From Actinomycetes bacterium (lineage in GTDB: Bacteria; Actinomycetota; Actinomycetes; Actinomycetales; Cellulomonadaceae): a stretch of 5,554 nucleotides of DNA. Positions 1 through 5,527 of this stretch are shown here, in pieces. The stretch spans positions 1-5,554 of the forward strand of contig JAFAEH010000315.1 of assembly GCA_023424135.1 (NCBI GenBank), read 5' to 3'. Each line of letters begins with the position of its first letter. The first letter of the stretch is position 1. A model generated the notes under the pieces. It was not told where the DNA came from. It saw nothing but the letters and a program-made list of their open reading frames with translations, and made no database searches. The position numbers and the translations under genes are program-made.

Positions 1-730
1 ACCCGACGTGCGCGTCGACCTCCTCGACGACCGCTCCCGGGACGCCGAGCGCGGCGAGCCACGTCGGCAGCCGCGACGACCGGCCCGACGCGTCGACGAC
101 GACGTCCGCCCGCCACACCAGCGCATCCCCGCGCGCCGGCACGTCCTCACCCGCCGGCGCGTCCTGACGCCTCGGCGCGTCACCACGCGTCGGCACGTCC
201 TGACCCGTCGGCACGTCACCACGCGTCGGCACGTCCGGACCGGCCGTCGTCAGGTCCTCCGGGACGCCGTCGACCCACCACCGCGGACCACCGGCCCCGC
301 CGCGGCGCAGCCCCGTGACGCGCACCCCGTCCACGACGCGCACGCCCGGCAGCGCCGTGACCTGTGCGCGCACGTGGTGCTCGACGAGCGGTCGGGTCGC
401 CAGCAGGACGTCGAGCTGTCGCGTCGCCGGCGACCACCCCGCGCCGCCGAGCCACGCGAGGTCGCCGGTGTCGACCGGGACGGCGCCCGCCCGCCGCAGC
501 GCGTCACCGAGGCCCGGCAGCAGCTCCTCGACGGCCCTGAGCCCGCGGTGCAGCAGCAGGTGCGGCTGGCGGCCCTGCGGCACGCCGCGCCGCGCGACGG
601 GCGTGTCGGGCAGGTGGTCACGCTCGAGCAGGACGACGGCGCGTCCCTCGCGCGCGAGCGCCGCCGCGGCGAGCAGCCCCGCGAGGCTCGCACCCACGAC
701 GACGACGTCCTGGACGGCAGGCTTCCCCAT
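1..730 (-). CDS. FAD-dependent oxidoreductase, N-terminal part (runs off the left edge)
   Basis: The frame is open from an ATG at 730 to the window edge, giving 243 residues of a protein whose family is usually about 450-500 long. The N-terminus is a Rossmann FAD-binding fold: hydrophobic strand, GASLAG at residues 13-18, and an acidic E36 at the end of strand 2 where the FAD ribose is normally held. RRGVPQGRQPHLLL (47-60) and the later strand ADVVVDASGRSSR (208-220) match aromatic-hydroxylase-type flavoproteins, in which DASGR is the second FAD contact. A GGGAGG Shine-Dalgarno at 744-739 lies 8 nt upstream and fixes the start. Residues 166-203 are a proline-rich hexapeptide repeat inserted just before the DASGR strand, an unusual place for extra sequence. 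The gene is divergent from the acyl-CoA dehydrogenase operon. The substrate cannot be read from the sequence; oxidation or reduction of a hydrophobic metabolite is a family-level guess. Confidence 0.9.
   Translation of the reverse strand, partial: MGKPAVQDVVVVGASLAGLLAAAALAREGRAVVLLERDHLPDTPVARRGVPQGRQPHLLLHRGLRAVEELLPGLGDALRRAGAVPVDTGDLAWLGGAGWSPATRQLDVLLATRPLVEHHVRAQVTALPGVRVVDGVRVTGLRRGGAGGPRWWVDGVPEDLTTAGPDVPTRGDVPTGQDVPTRGDAPRRQDAPAGEDVPARGDALVWRADVVVDASGRSSRLPTWLAALGVPGAVVEEVDAHVG
119..244. repeat. 18-bp in-frame tandem repeat (hexapeptide-coding)
   Basis: The core CGGC(A/G)CGTC recurs at 137, 155, 173, 191, 209 and 227, an exact 18-bp period, with a degenerate unit at 119-136 and a diverged last unit at 227-244. 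Alternate units are more alike (173 with 209, 191 with 227), so a 36-bp higher-order period is also visible. On the minus strand each unit encodes a hexapeptide close to D-(V/A)-P-(T/A/R)-(R/G)-(G/Q/E), at residues 166-203 of the flavoprotein. The unit is a multiple of three, so gain or loss of copies would keep the frame. Confidence 0.9.
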
Positions 731-856
731 GCGCCCATCCTCCCGCGCAGGGCCGTCGCCCGTCCCGCGCGCCGATCTCGGGTCCCGGGTCGCTGGCCCG
801 ACGCGGCGCGGTGATGATCGAGGCGACCGGACCCCGGCGCCTGCGAGAGGACGAGC
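731..856. other. Divergent intergenic region, no recognisable promoter
   Basis: This 126-bp gap separates the flavoprotein (minus) from the acyl-CoA dehydrogenase operon (plus), and it should hold start signals for both. I see only the two ribosome binding sites: GGGAGG at 744-739 for the minus gene and GAGAGG at 845-850 for the plus gene. The gap contains no TA dinucleotide, so no TANNNT -10 box exists on either strand. The least GC-rich stretch is TGATGATCGA around 812-821. Confidence 0.5.
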
Positions 857-1915
857 GTGCACCCCGACGACATCTCCGTGCGCCTCGACGATGCCACGAC
901 GTGGCTCCCGGGAACGTTGCCGAGCGGCCCGGACGACGCGCTCGCCGCCGTGCGGAGCTGGCCGGCGGACCTGCGCCCCGGCACGGGCGCGACGTCGGGG
1001 CTGTGGTCGCTGCTCGCGACGCTCGGGGCGCACGACCTGGGTGTCGCGCGGGCGGTCGAACCACATCTCGACGCGCTCGCGATCCGCGACCAGGCGGGTC
1101 TGCCTGCCGATGACGGCCGCACGTGGGGCGTCTTCGCCGCCGAGGGTCCGGGTGTCCGGCTCGTCGCGACGCCCGGCGCCGCCACCGCCGCGACGACGTC
1201 CGGGTCCGCACCCCTCACCGACCCGACCGCACCGTCGTGGCGCCTGTCGGGGGTCAAGCCGTGGTGCTCGCTCGCGGACCGGCTCGACGCGGCGCTCGTC
1301 ACCGCGCACCTGCCGGGTGGCGGGCGCGCCCTGTTCGCGGTCGACCTGACGGACCCGGGCGTGGGGCTCGTCGACCAGCCGTGGGCGTCGCGCGGGCTCG
1401 TGGAGATCCCCTCGACCCCGGTGCGGTTCGACGACGTCCCCGCGTCACCGGTCGGCGCACCCGGCTGGTACCTGGAGCGGCCGGGGTTCTGGTGGGGCGG
1501 GGTGGGGGTCGCGGCGTGCTGGTACGGCGCGGCGGTGGCGCTCGGCCGCGCGCTGTGGGGGCGCGCGACGACGGACGACGACAGGCTCGTCGCGATGCAC
1601 CTGGGCGCGGTGGACGTGGCGCTGCAGGACGCCCGGCGCGCACTCGTCGAGGCCGCGCGGGTCGTGGACGGCGACCTGGACGTGGGCATCCGCGGTCCGG
1701 TCGTCGCCAAGCGTGCGCGCGCGAGCGTCGCGCGGGCCTGCGAGGACGTCCTGACGCGCGTCGGGCACGCCCTGGGACCGGCGCCCCTCGCGCTCGACGC
1801 CCCGCACGCCAAGCGCGTGGCCGACCTGCACGTCTACGTGCGTCAGCAGCACGCCGAGCGTGACGACGCGTCTCTCGGGTCGGCCCTCGCACGCCTGGAC
1901 CTGTGCCCGTGGTGA
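857..1915 (+). CDS. Acyl-CoA dehydrogenase-like flavoprotein, first gene of the operon
   Basis: This 352-residue protein starts at GTG 857, with GAGAGG at 845-850 spaced 6 nt upstream. It resembles the acyl-CoA dehydrogenase superfamily. An N-terminal helical part contains SGLWSLLATLGAHDLGVARA (47-66). A middle beta domain contains WRLSGVKPWCS (128-138), which matches the W-x-L-x-G-x-K-x-x-x-S core that packs against FAD. A C-terminal helical part includes PGFWWGGVGVAACWYGAA (209-226). It is shorter than the usual 380-400 residues. The classical C-terminal Tyr-Glu-Gly catalytic motif is absent; the corresponding end reads YVRQQHAERDDASLG (327-341), so E334 is only a candidate base. Family members oxidise acyl thioesters to enoyl thioesters using FAD, and some act on carrier-bound or non-CoA substrates. 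The stop overlaps the start of the deacetylase-methyltransferase gene, so co-translation is likely. A role in desaturating a precursor of the operon's product is inference. Confidence 0.88.
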   Translation: MHPDDISVRLDDATTWLPGTLPSGPDDALAAVRSWPADLRPGTGATSGLWSLLATLGAHDLGVARAVEPHLDALAIRDQAGLPADDGRTWGVFAAEGPGVRLVATPGAATAATTSGSAPLTDPTAPSWRLSGVKPWCSLADRLDAALVTAHLPGGGRALFAVDLTDPGVGLVDQPWASRGLVEIPSTPVRFDDVPASPVGAPGWYLERPGFWWGGVGVAACWYGAAVALGRALWGRATTDDDRLVAMHLGAVDVALQDARRALVEAARVVDGDLDVGIRGPVVAKRARASVARACEDVLTRVGHALGPAPLALDAPHAKRVADLHVYVRQQHAERDDASLGSALARLDLCPW

Positions 1916-3330
1916 CGTTCGACGCCCGCGCCGCAGGCACGTCGCCCGATGTGTGGGACGAGCCGCTCGCGGCCCTGCCGACGTGGGTGCTGCCGCGCGA
2001 GGGCCGCACGGTCGTCGTCGCCGCCCACCCGGACGACGAGACGCTGACGGCGGGCGGCCTGCTCGCGGAGCTCGCCGCGGCGGGGCACCCCGCGGACGTC
2101 GTCGTGGTCTCCGACGGCTCGGGCTCGCACCCCGGGTCACCGACGCTCGACCCGACGGCGCTGGCACGTCGACGCGTCGACGAGGTGCGCCGCGCGGTCG
2201 AGATCCTGTCCCCCGCGTCGGGTGTCACGCTGCTCGGCCACCAGGACGGCGGGCTGCGTGAGGCACGGGACGCGATCGCGGCGGACCTGCGCAAGATCCT
2301 CACGCAGGGACCGCCGGTGCGCACGATCGTCACGACGTGGCGGGGCGACGCGCACCGCGACCACCGCGTCCTCGCGCACGTGTGCGACGAGCTCGCCACG
2401 GAGCTCGGTGCGACGCTCGCCGAGGCACCGCTGTGGCTGTGGCACTGGGCGACGCCCGACGACCCGGCGGTCCCGTGGAGCACCCTGCGCGCACTGCCGC
2501 TGTCGGACCACGCGCTCGTCCTCAAGCAGCGCGCCGTCGCGGCGCACGAGACGCAGGTGCAGCCGCTGTCCGACCACCCCGCGGACGCGCCCGTGCTGCA
2601 CCCGCGGTTCCTGCGGGGCTTCGGCCGGGACCTCGAGCCGTTCGTGGTCCGGGAGGCACCTCGCTCCACGCCCGACGACGACGCGACGGGGACCGCGGAC
2701 GGCGGCACGACCGGGCGCGCGAGCCTGCCCGTCTCCTACTTCGACGCGACGTACGCGCGCCGCGACGACCCGTGGGGCTTCACGGACCGCTGGTACGAGC
2801 AGCGCAAGCGCGACCTGTCGCTCGCGGCACTGCCGGACGCCCGGTACGCGCACGCGCTGGAGGTCGGGTGCTCGATCGGCGTGCTGACGGCGGCGCTCGC
2901 GCAGCGGTGCGACGAGGTCACGGCCACCGACGTCGCCGACGCGGCCCTCGTGCGCGCCCGCGAGCGCCTGTGCGGGGAACCGCACGTGCAGGTCGTGCGG
3001 GGTGCGCTCGGGGGCGGCACGCTGCCGGGCGGTCCGTTCGACCTCGTCGTCCTCTCGGAGGTCGGGTACTACCTGTCCGCGACGGCGCTGGCCGCCGCAC
3101 TGCCGGACCTGCTGACGCGCCTGACGCGCCGCGGCACGGTCCTGGCGTGCCACTGGCGCCACCCCGTCGAGGACTACCCCCTGCCGGGGGACGCCGTGCA
3201 CCGGGCGCTCGCGCGGGCGGCGACGTCGGCCGGTCTGAGCCGGCTCGTCGAGCACCGTGAGACGGACCTGCTGCTCGACGTGTGGTCGCGCGACCCGCGG
3301 TCGGTCGCCGAGCGCACGGGGCTGCGGTGA
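1903..3330 (+). CDS. Bifunctional PIG-L deacetylase / NodS-like SAM methyltransferase
   Basis: The 475-residue protein has two catalytic domains. Residues about 35-250 are a PIG-L/LmbE (MshB-like) zinc deacetylase. AHPDDE at 41-46 supplies H42 and D45 as zinc ligands and D44 as general base, and HRDH at 151-154 supplies the third ligand, H154. Family members remove the acetyl group from N-acetylglucosamine-type amino sugars. A short acidic/Gly/Thr linker (about 252-274) leads to a class I methyltransferase. That domain opens with YFDATYARRDDPWGF (279-293) and WYEQRK (297-302), has SAM motif I LEVGCSIG (319-326), and acidic D343 after strand 2. The DPW and WYE signature preceding the motif fits the NodS family, whose rhizobial member N-methylates de-N-acetylated chitooligosaccharides. 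GTG codons at 1903, 1909 and 1912 are all possible starts and no strong Shine-Dalgarno decides between them; 1912 would give a 4-nt GTGA overlap. Deacetylation followed by N-methylation on one chain is inference. Confidence 0.93.
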   Translation: MPVVTFDARAAGTSPDVWDEPLAALPTWVLPREGRTVVVAAHPDDETLTAGGLLAELAAAGHPADVVVVSDGSGSHPGSPTLDPTALARRRVDEVRRAVEILSPASGVTLLGHQDGGLREARDAIAADLRKILTQGPPVRTIVTTWRGDAHRDHRVLAHVCDELATELGATLAEAPLWLWHWATPDDPAVPWSTLRALPLSDHALVLKQRAVAAHETQVQPLSDHPADAPVLHPRFLRGFGRDLEPFVVREAPRSTPDDDATGTADGGTTGRASLPVSYFDATYARRDDPWGFTDRWYEQRKRDLSLAALPDARYAHALEVGCSIGVLTAALAQRCDEVTATDVADAALVRARERLCGEPHVQVVRGALGGGTLPGGPFDLVVLSEVGYYLSATALAAALPDLLTRLTRRGTVLACHWRHPVEDYPLPGDAVHRALARAATSAGLSRLVEHRETDLLLDVWSRDPRSVAERTGLR

Positions 3331-4061
3331 GCGGCGCGGCGCCCACCACGCCGACGGGTGCCACGCAGCGCGTCGAGCACGTGATGGTCGTCGTGCCCGC
3401 GCGCGACGAGGAGCTGCTGCTCGGACGGTGCCTGACGTCGCTGGCCCGGGCGTGCCGCGTGCTCACGGTGCGGGGCCGGTGCACGGTCGACGTGGTCGTC
3501 GTGCTCGACGCGTGCCGGGACGCGAGCGCCGACGTCGTCGCGCGCCACGGCGGCGTGCGGCTCGTCGAGGTCACGGCGGGCAACGTGGGCGCGGCGCGGC
3601 GAGCGGGTGTGCGCGCGGCGCTCGCAGCCCGCCCGACCGCCTCCCGCAGGACGTGGTTGACCTGCACGGACGCCGACTCGCAGGTGCCGCCCGACTGGCT
3701 GGTCGAGCACGTGCGGCTCGCGGACGCGGGTGCTGACGTCGTCGTCGGGACCGTGCACCCCGACCCTGCGGACCTGACGGCCGCGCAGTGGGACGCGTGG
3801 CGCGCGACGCACGAGCCGGGGCGCCCCAACGGGCACGTGCACGGCGCGAACCTGGGGGTGCGCCTGTCCGCGTACCTGGGCGCGGGCGGGTTCGCGCCCG
3901 CGCCCGAGCACGAGGACGTCGACCTGGTCGCGCGGCTCCGTGCCGCCGGGGCGCGCGTCGTCGCGTCGGACGCGGTGGACGTACGCACGTCGGGCCGCGC
4001 GGTCGGCCGCACACCCGGCGGGTACGCGGGGCACCTGCGGGCCACTCTCCTGAGCACCTGA
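3327..4061 (+). CDS. Family 2 glycosyltransferase, soluble
   Basis: The protein has 244 residues from GTG 3327, whose GTGA overlaps the preceding TGA by 4 nt and implies translational coupling. A longer frame back to 3282 exists but lies inside the upstream gene and adds nothing family-like. The GT-A fold signature is clear: VVVPARDEE (21-29) for the first strand, VVVVLDAC with D61 as the second nucleotide-binding acid, GNVGAARRAG (85-94), and the metal-binding DAD at 115-117. The acceptor side has HGANLG (172-177) and EDVD (196-199), where D197 is the likely catalytic base. No transmembrane helices are visible, so it probably acts in the cytoplasm. GT2 enzymes transfer a sugar from a nucleotide-sugar donor with inversion. 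As the third operon gene it probably attaches the sugar that the deacetylase-methyltransferase modifies, or uses that modified sugar as acceptor; the order cannot be read from the DNA. Confidence 0.92.
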   Translation: MSGAAPTTPTGATQRVEHVMVVVPARDEELLLGRCLTSLARACRVLTVRGRCTVDVVVVLDACRDASADVVARHGGVRLVEVTAGNVGAARRAGVRAALAARPTASRRTWLTCTDADSQVPPDWLVEHVRLADAGADVVVGTVHPDPADLTAAQWDAWRATHEPGRPNGHVHGANLGVRLSAYLGAGGFAPAPEHEDVDLVARLRAAGARVVASDAVDVRTSGRAVGRTPGGYAGHLRATLLST

Positions 4062-4079
4062 GCACCCGTCCCGGGGCTC
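4060..4079. terminator. Possible small hairpin between convergent genes
   Basis: GAGC-A-CCC and GGG-GCTC form a 7-bp stem with one bulged A around a 5-nt loop. It sits in the 20-nt gap between the convergent stop codons of the glycosyltransferase and the small membrane protein and overlaps the former's TGA. No T-tract follows on either strand, so intrinsic termination is uncertain, although actinobacterial terminators often lack one. Confidence 0.3.
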
Positions 4080-4081
4080 GC

Positions 4082-4306
4082 TCAGAGCGTGAGGATCCCG
4101 GCCAGCGCGACGAACACACCGAGCACGAGCGAGACGGCGACGAGCACGACGTGCACGGTCAGGAAGCGGGTGGGTCGTCCGTCGGCGTCGCGTGCCCGCG
4201 GGTCCCTGGCGACCCGTCGCAGGAACGGCGGCCACACGACCAGGTTCCACAGGCCGGCGACGACGAGCAGGACGGACCAGGGTGTTGTCAGCTCCACGCG
4301 ACGCAT
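4082..4306 (-). CDS. Small two-helix membrane protein, SCO4848-like
   Basis: This is a 74-residue integral membrane protein. The first helix runs from about W10 to L29 (PWSVLLVVAGLWNLVVWPPF). A basic and acidic loop (RRVARDPRARDADGRPTR, 30-47) follows. The second helix runs from about F48 to L74 and contains HVVLVAVSLVLGVF. The WS-x5-G-x-W-N-x3-W-P pattern, the loop ending in PT, and the HxxL second helix resemble the actinobacterial SCO4848 family, which has no known function; I assign this from memory of the family pattern. ATG 4306 is preferred because the family begins a few residues before the first helix and a weak GGTGGT lies about 8 nt upstream. GTG 4327 and GTG 4297 are alternatives. 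It is convergent with the glycosyltransferase and divergent from pirin. Confidence 0.8.
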   Translation of the reverse strand: MRRVELTTPWSVLLVVAGLWNLVVWPPFLRRVARDPRARDADGRPTRFLTVHVVLVAVSLVLGVFVALAGILTL

Positions 4307-4356
4307 CGTGGCACACCACCGCTGCACGTCGACGGGTCCGGCCGGTGCCGCCGCCG

Positions 4357-4362
4357 TAGCCT
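4357..4362 (+). promoter_or_regulatory. Candidate -10 box for a leaderless pirin transcript
   Basis: TAGCCT fits the actinobacterial TANNNT -10 consensus and ends 6 nt before GTG 4369. That is the spacing expected when transcription begins at the start codon. The pirin start has no Shine-Dalgarno, which agrees with leaderless translation. No good -35 is visible. Confidence 0.4.
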
Positions 4363-4368
4363 GACGGC

Positions 4369-5358
4369 GTGACCAACCTCGAGCAGCACCCCGTCGAGCA
4401 GGTCTGCACCGCGGGGCCCGCGGCGGACGTCGAGCTCGTCGAGCCGCGCGACGTGCCGCTCGGCGGGCCGCGGGCGATGACGGTGCGCCGCACGCTGCCG
4501 TCGCGGGGACGCTCGCTCGTCGGCCCGTTCTGCTTCGCGGACCACTACGGCCCCGACGACGTCGCGGCGACCGGCGGCATGGACGTGCCCCCGCACCCGC
4601 ACACCGGGCTGCAGACCGTGACGTGGCTGTTCGAGGGCGCGGTGCTGCACCGTGACGCGATCGGCTCCGAGCAGACAGTCGCGCCCGGCCAGCTCAACCT
4701 CATGACCGCGGGGCACGGCATCTGCCACTCCGAGGAGAGCACACCGGGGATGTTCCCGGCGGACCGCGTGCTGCACGGCGTCCAGCTGTGGACCGCGCTG
4801 CCCGAGTCGGCCCGGCACGGCGACCGGGCGTTCGAGCACGTCGCCGATCTGCCCGTCGTGACCGTGGGCGATGCGCGGGTCCGTGTCTTCCTCGGCCGCT
4901 TCGGGGACGTCGAGTCACCCGCGCGTGCGTACTCCCCGCTCGTCGCCGCGCAGGTCGACCTGCCGGCGGGTGCACGCGTGACGCTGGACGTCGACCCGTC
5001 GTTCGAGCACGGTGTGCTGCTCGACACCGGTGCGCTGCGCGTCGAGGGCCACGACGTCGCACCCGCGTGGCTCGCCTACGCACCGCCGGGTCGCTCGTCC
5101 CTCGTCCTGGAGGCCGGGGACGCGCCCGTGCGCGCGGTCCTGCTGGGAGGCGTGCCGTTCGACGAGCCCGTGCTCATGTGGTGGAACTTCGTGGCCCGCA
5201 CGCACGACGAGGTCGTCGAGGCCCGCGCGCAGTGGCAGGCCGCGGTCGCGGGCGACCCCGCCGGCGTCGCCCGCTTCGGCCGCGTCGACGGCTACGCCGG
5301 TCCGCCCCTGCCCGCACCCGAGCTCCCGCACGTCCGCCTCCGCCCCCGCACCCGCTGA
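4369..5358 (+). CDS. Pirin-family bicupin protein
   Basis: The 329-residue protein has the full pirin pattern: an N-terminal cupin (about 35-165) with PPHPHTGLQTVTWLFEG (74-90) and NLMTAGHGICHSEES (110-124), then a Pirin_C cupin (about 185-300) ending in EPVLMWWNFVARTHDEV. H76, H78, H120 and E122 align with the human pirin metal ligands H56, H58, H101 and E103, so the metal site is intact. Known pirins bind iron; some have quercetin dioxygenase activity and others modulate partner proteins such as NF-kappaB or pyruvate dehydrogenase. The role here is unknown. GTG 4369 starts without a Shine-Dalgarno, 6 nt after a TANNNT box. The last 15 or so residues are Pro/Arg-rich and probably disordered. 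The small membrane protein diverges from it upstream. No link to the sugar operon is evident. Confidence 0.95.
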   Translation: MTNLEQHPVEQVCTAGPAADVELVEPRDVPLGGPRAMTVRRTLPSRGRSLVGPFCFADHYGPDDVAATGGMDVPPHPHTGLQTVTWLFEGAVLHRDAIGSEQTVAPGQLNLMTAGHGICHSEESTPGMFPADRVLHGVQLWTALPESARHGDRAFEHVADLPVVTVGDARVRVFLGRFGDVESPARAYSPLVAAQVDLPAGARVTLDVDPSFEHGVLLDTGALRVEGHDVAPAWLAYAPPGRSSLVLEAGDAPVRAVLLGGVPFDEPVLMWWNFVARTHDEVVEARAQWQAAVAGDPAGVARFGRVDGYAGPPLPAPELPHVRLRPRTR

Positions 5359-5411
5359 CACCCCCGCACCCACACCCCCTCCCCGCACCCGCAACCCGTA
5401 CCCCACCCGCC
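5359..5411 (+). terminator. C-rich, G-poor stretch after the pirin stop (possible rut site)
   Basis: From 5359 to 5410 I count 36 C, 5 G, 9 A and 2 T in 52 bases. This is strongly C-over-G against a background where C and G are roughly balanced, and it begins directly after the pirin TGA. C-rich, G-poor, unstructured RNA is what Rho loads on, so a Rho-dependent terminator is plausible. Function is inferred from composition only. Confidence 0.35.
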
Positions 5412-5413
5412 GG

Positions 5414-5445
5414 CGCCCACTGGGCACCTAGGTGACCAGTGGGCG
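5414..5445. promoter_or_regulatory. 32-bp near-perfect palindrome, candidate operator
   Basis: The left arm CGCCCACTGGGCACCT and right arm AGGTGACCAGTGGGCG are reverse complements at 15 of 16 positions; the single mismatch pairs G5424 with A5435. The dyad is centred on CCTAGG with no loop, which is more typical of a dimeric repressor site than of a terminator hairpin. Outer segments CCCGCCG (5406-5412) and CGGCGGG (5450-5456) could extend it. No named regulator motif is recognised. Confidence 0.55.
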
Positions 5446-5458
5446 GGTGCGGCGGGCT

Positions 5459-5472
5459 CATATGTGACCAGT
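5459..5472. promoter_or_regulatory. Second copy of the palindrome half-site
   Basis: CATATGTGACCAGT repeats the GTGACCAGT half-site of the 5414-5445 palindrome (copies at 5432-5440 and 5464-5472) behind its own palindromic CATATG core. The matching left half is poorly conserved. Its dyad centre lies exactly 32 bp from the first one, close to three helical turns, so two bound dimers would face the same side of the DNA. Confidence 0.45.
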
Positions 5473-5488
5473 TCGGCCCTGCGTGCGT

Positions 5489-5527
5489 GGGCACGGGGCG
5501 CACGGGCACGGGGGCGCGGGCACGGGG
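5489..5527. repeat. Three direct copies of GGGCACGGGG
   Basis: The decamer occurs at 5489-5498, 5504-5513 and 5518-5527, spaced 15 and 14 bp apart, in a G-rich stretch with no coding signal. It may be simple low-complexity sequence or a cluster of binding sites. Confidence 0.5.

Noticed and set aside
137..244. Periodic repeat as a CRISPR array
   Set aside because: The 18-bp units are contiguous with no spacers and read in frame inside a coding sequence.
8..814. Plus-strand open frame of 268 codons over the flavoprotein
   Set aside because: The translation is Arg/Pro/His-rich with no domain and includes the antisense of the repeat. The opposite strand encodes a clear FAD-binding fold with a good ribosome binding site.
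250..1812. Minus-strand 520-codon open frame across two genes and the divergent gap
   Set aside because: It is a frame shadow of very GC-rich DNA: low-complexity Ser/Arg/Ala sequence spanning genes on both strands.
3282..3326. Upstream extension of the glycosyltransferase start
   Set aside because: It lies wholly inside the methyltransferase coding region and adds no conserved sequence; GTG 3327 with the 4-nt overlap is the better start.
2137..4493. Long minus-strand frames opposite the deacetylase-methyltransferase and glycosyltransferase genes
   Set aside because: The translations have no recognisable motifs, while the plus-strand frames carry complete catalytic signatures.
5414..5456. 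Palindrome as a phage or element attachment site
   Set aside because: No integrase, tRNA or second att-like copy is visible. The dyad symmetry fits a regulator site or hairpin better.
5174..5509. Minus-strand 111-codon frame entering from the pirin downstream region
   Set aside because: It overlaps the pirin C-terminus, has a Gly/Arg low-complexity translation, and no ribosome binding site or domain.
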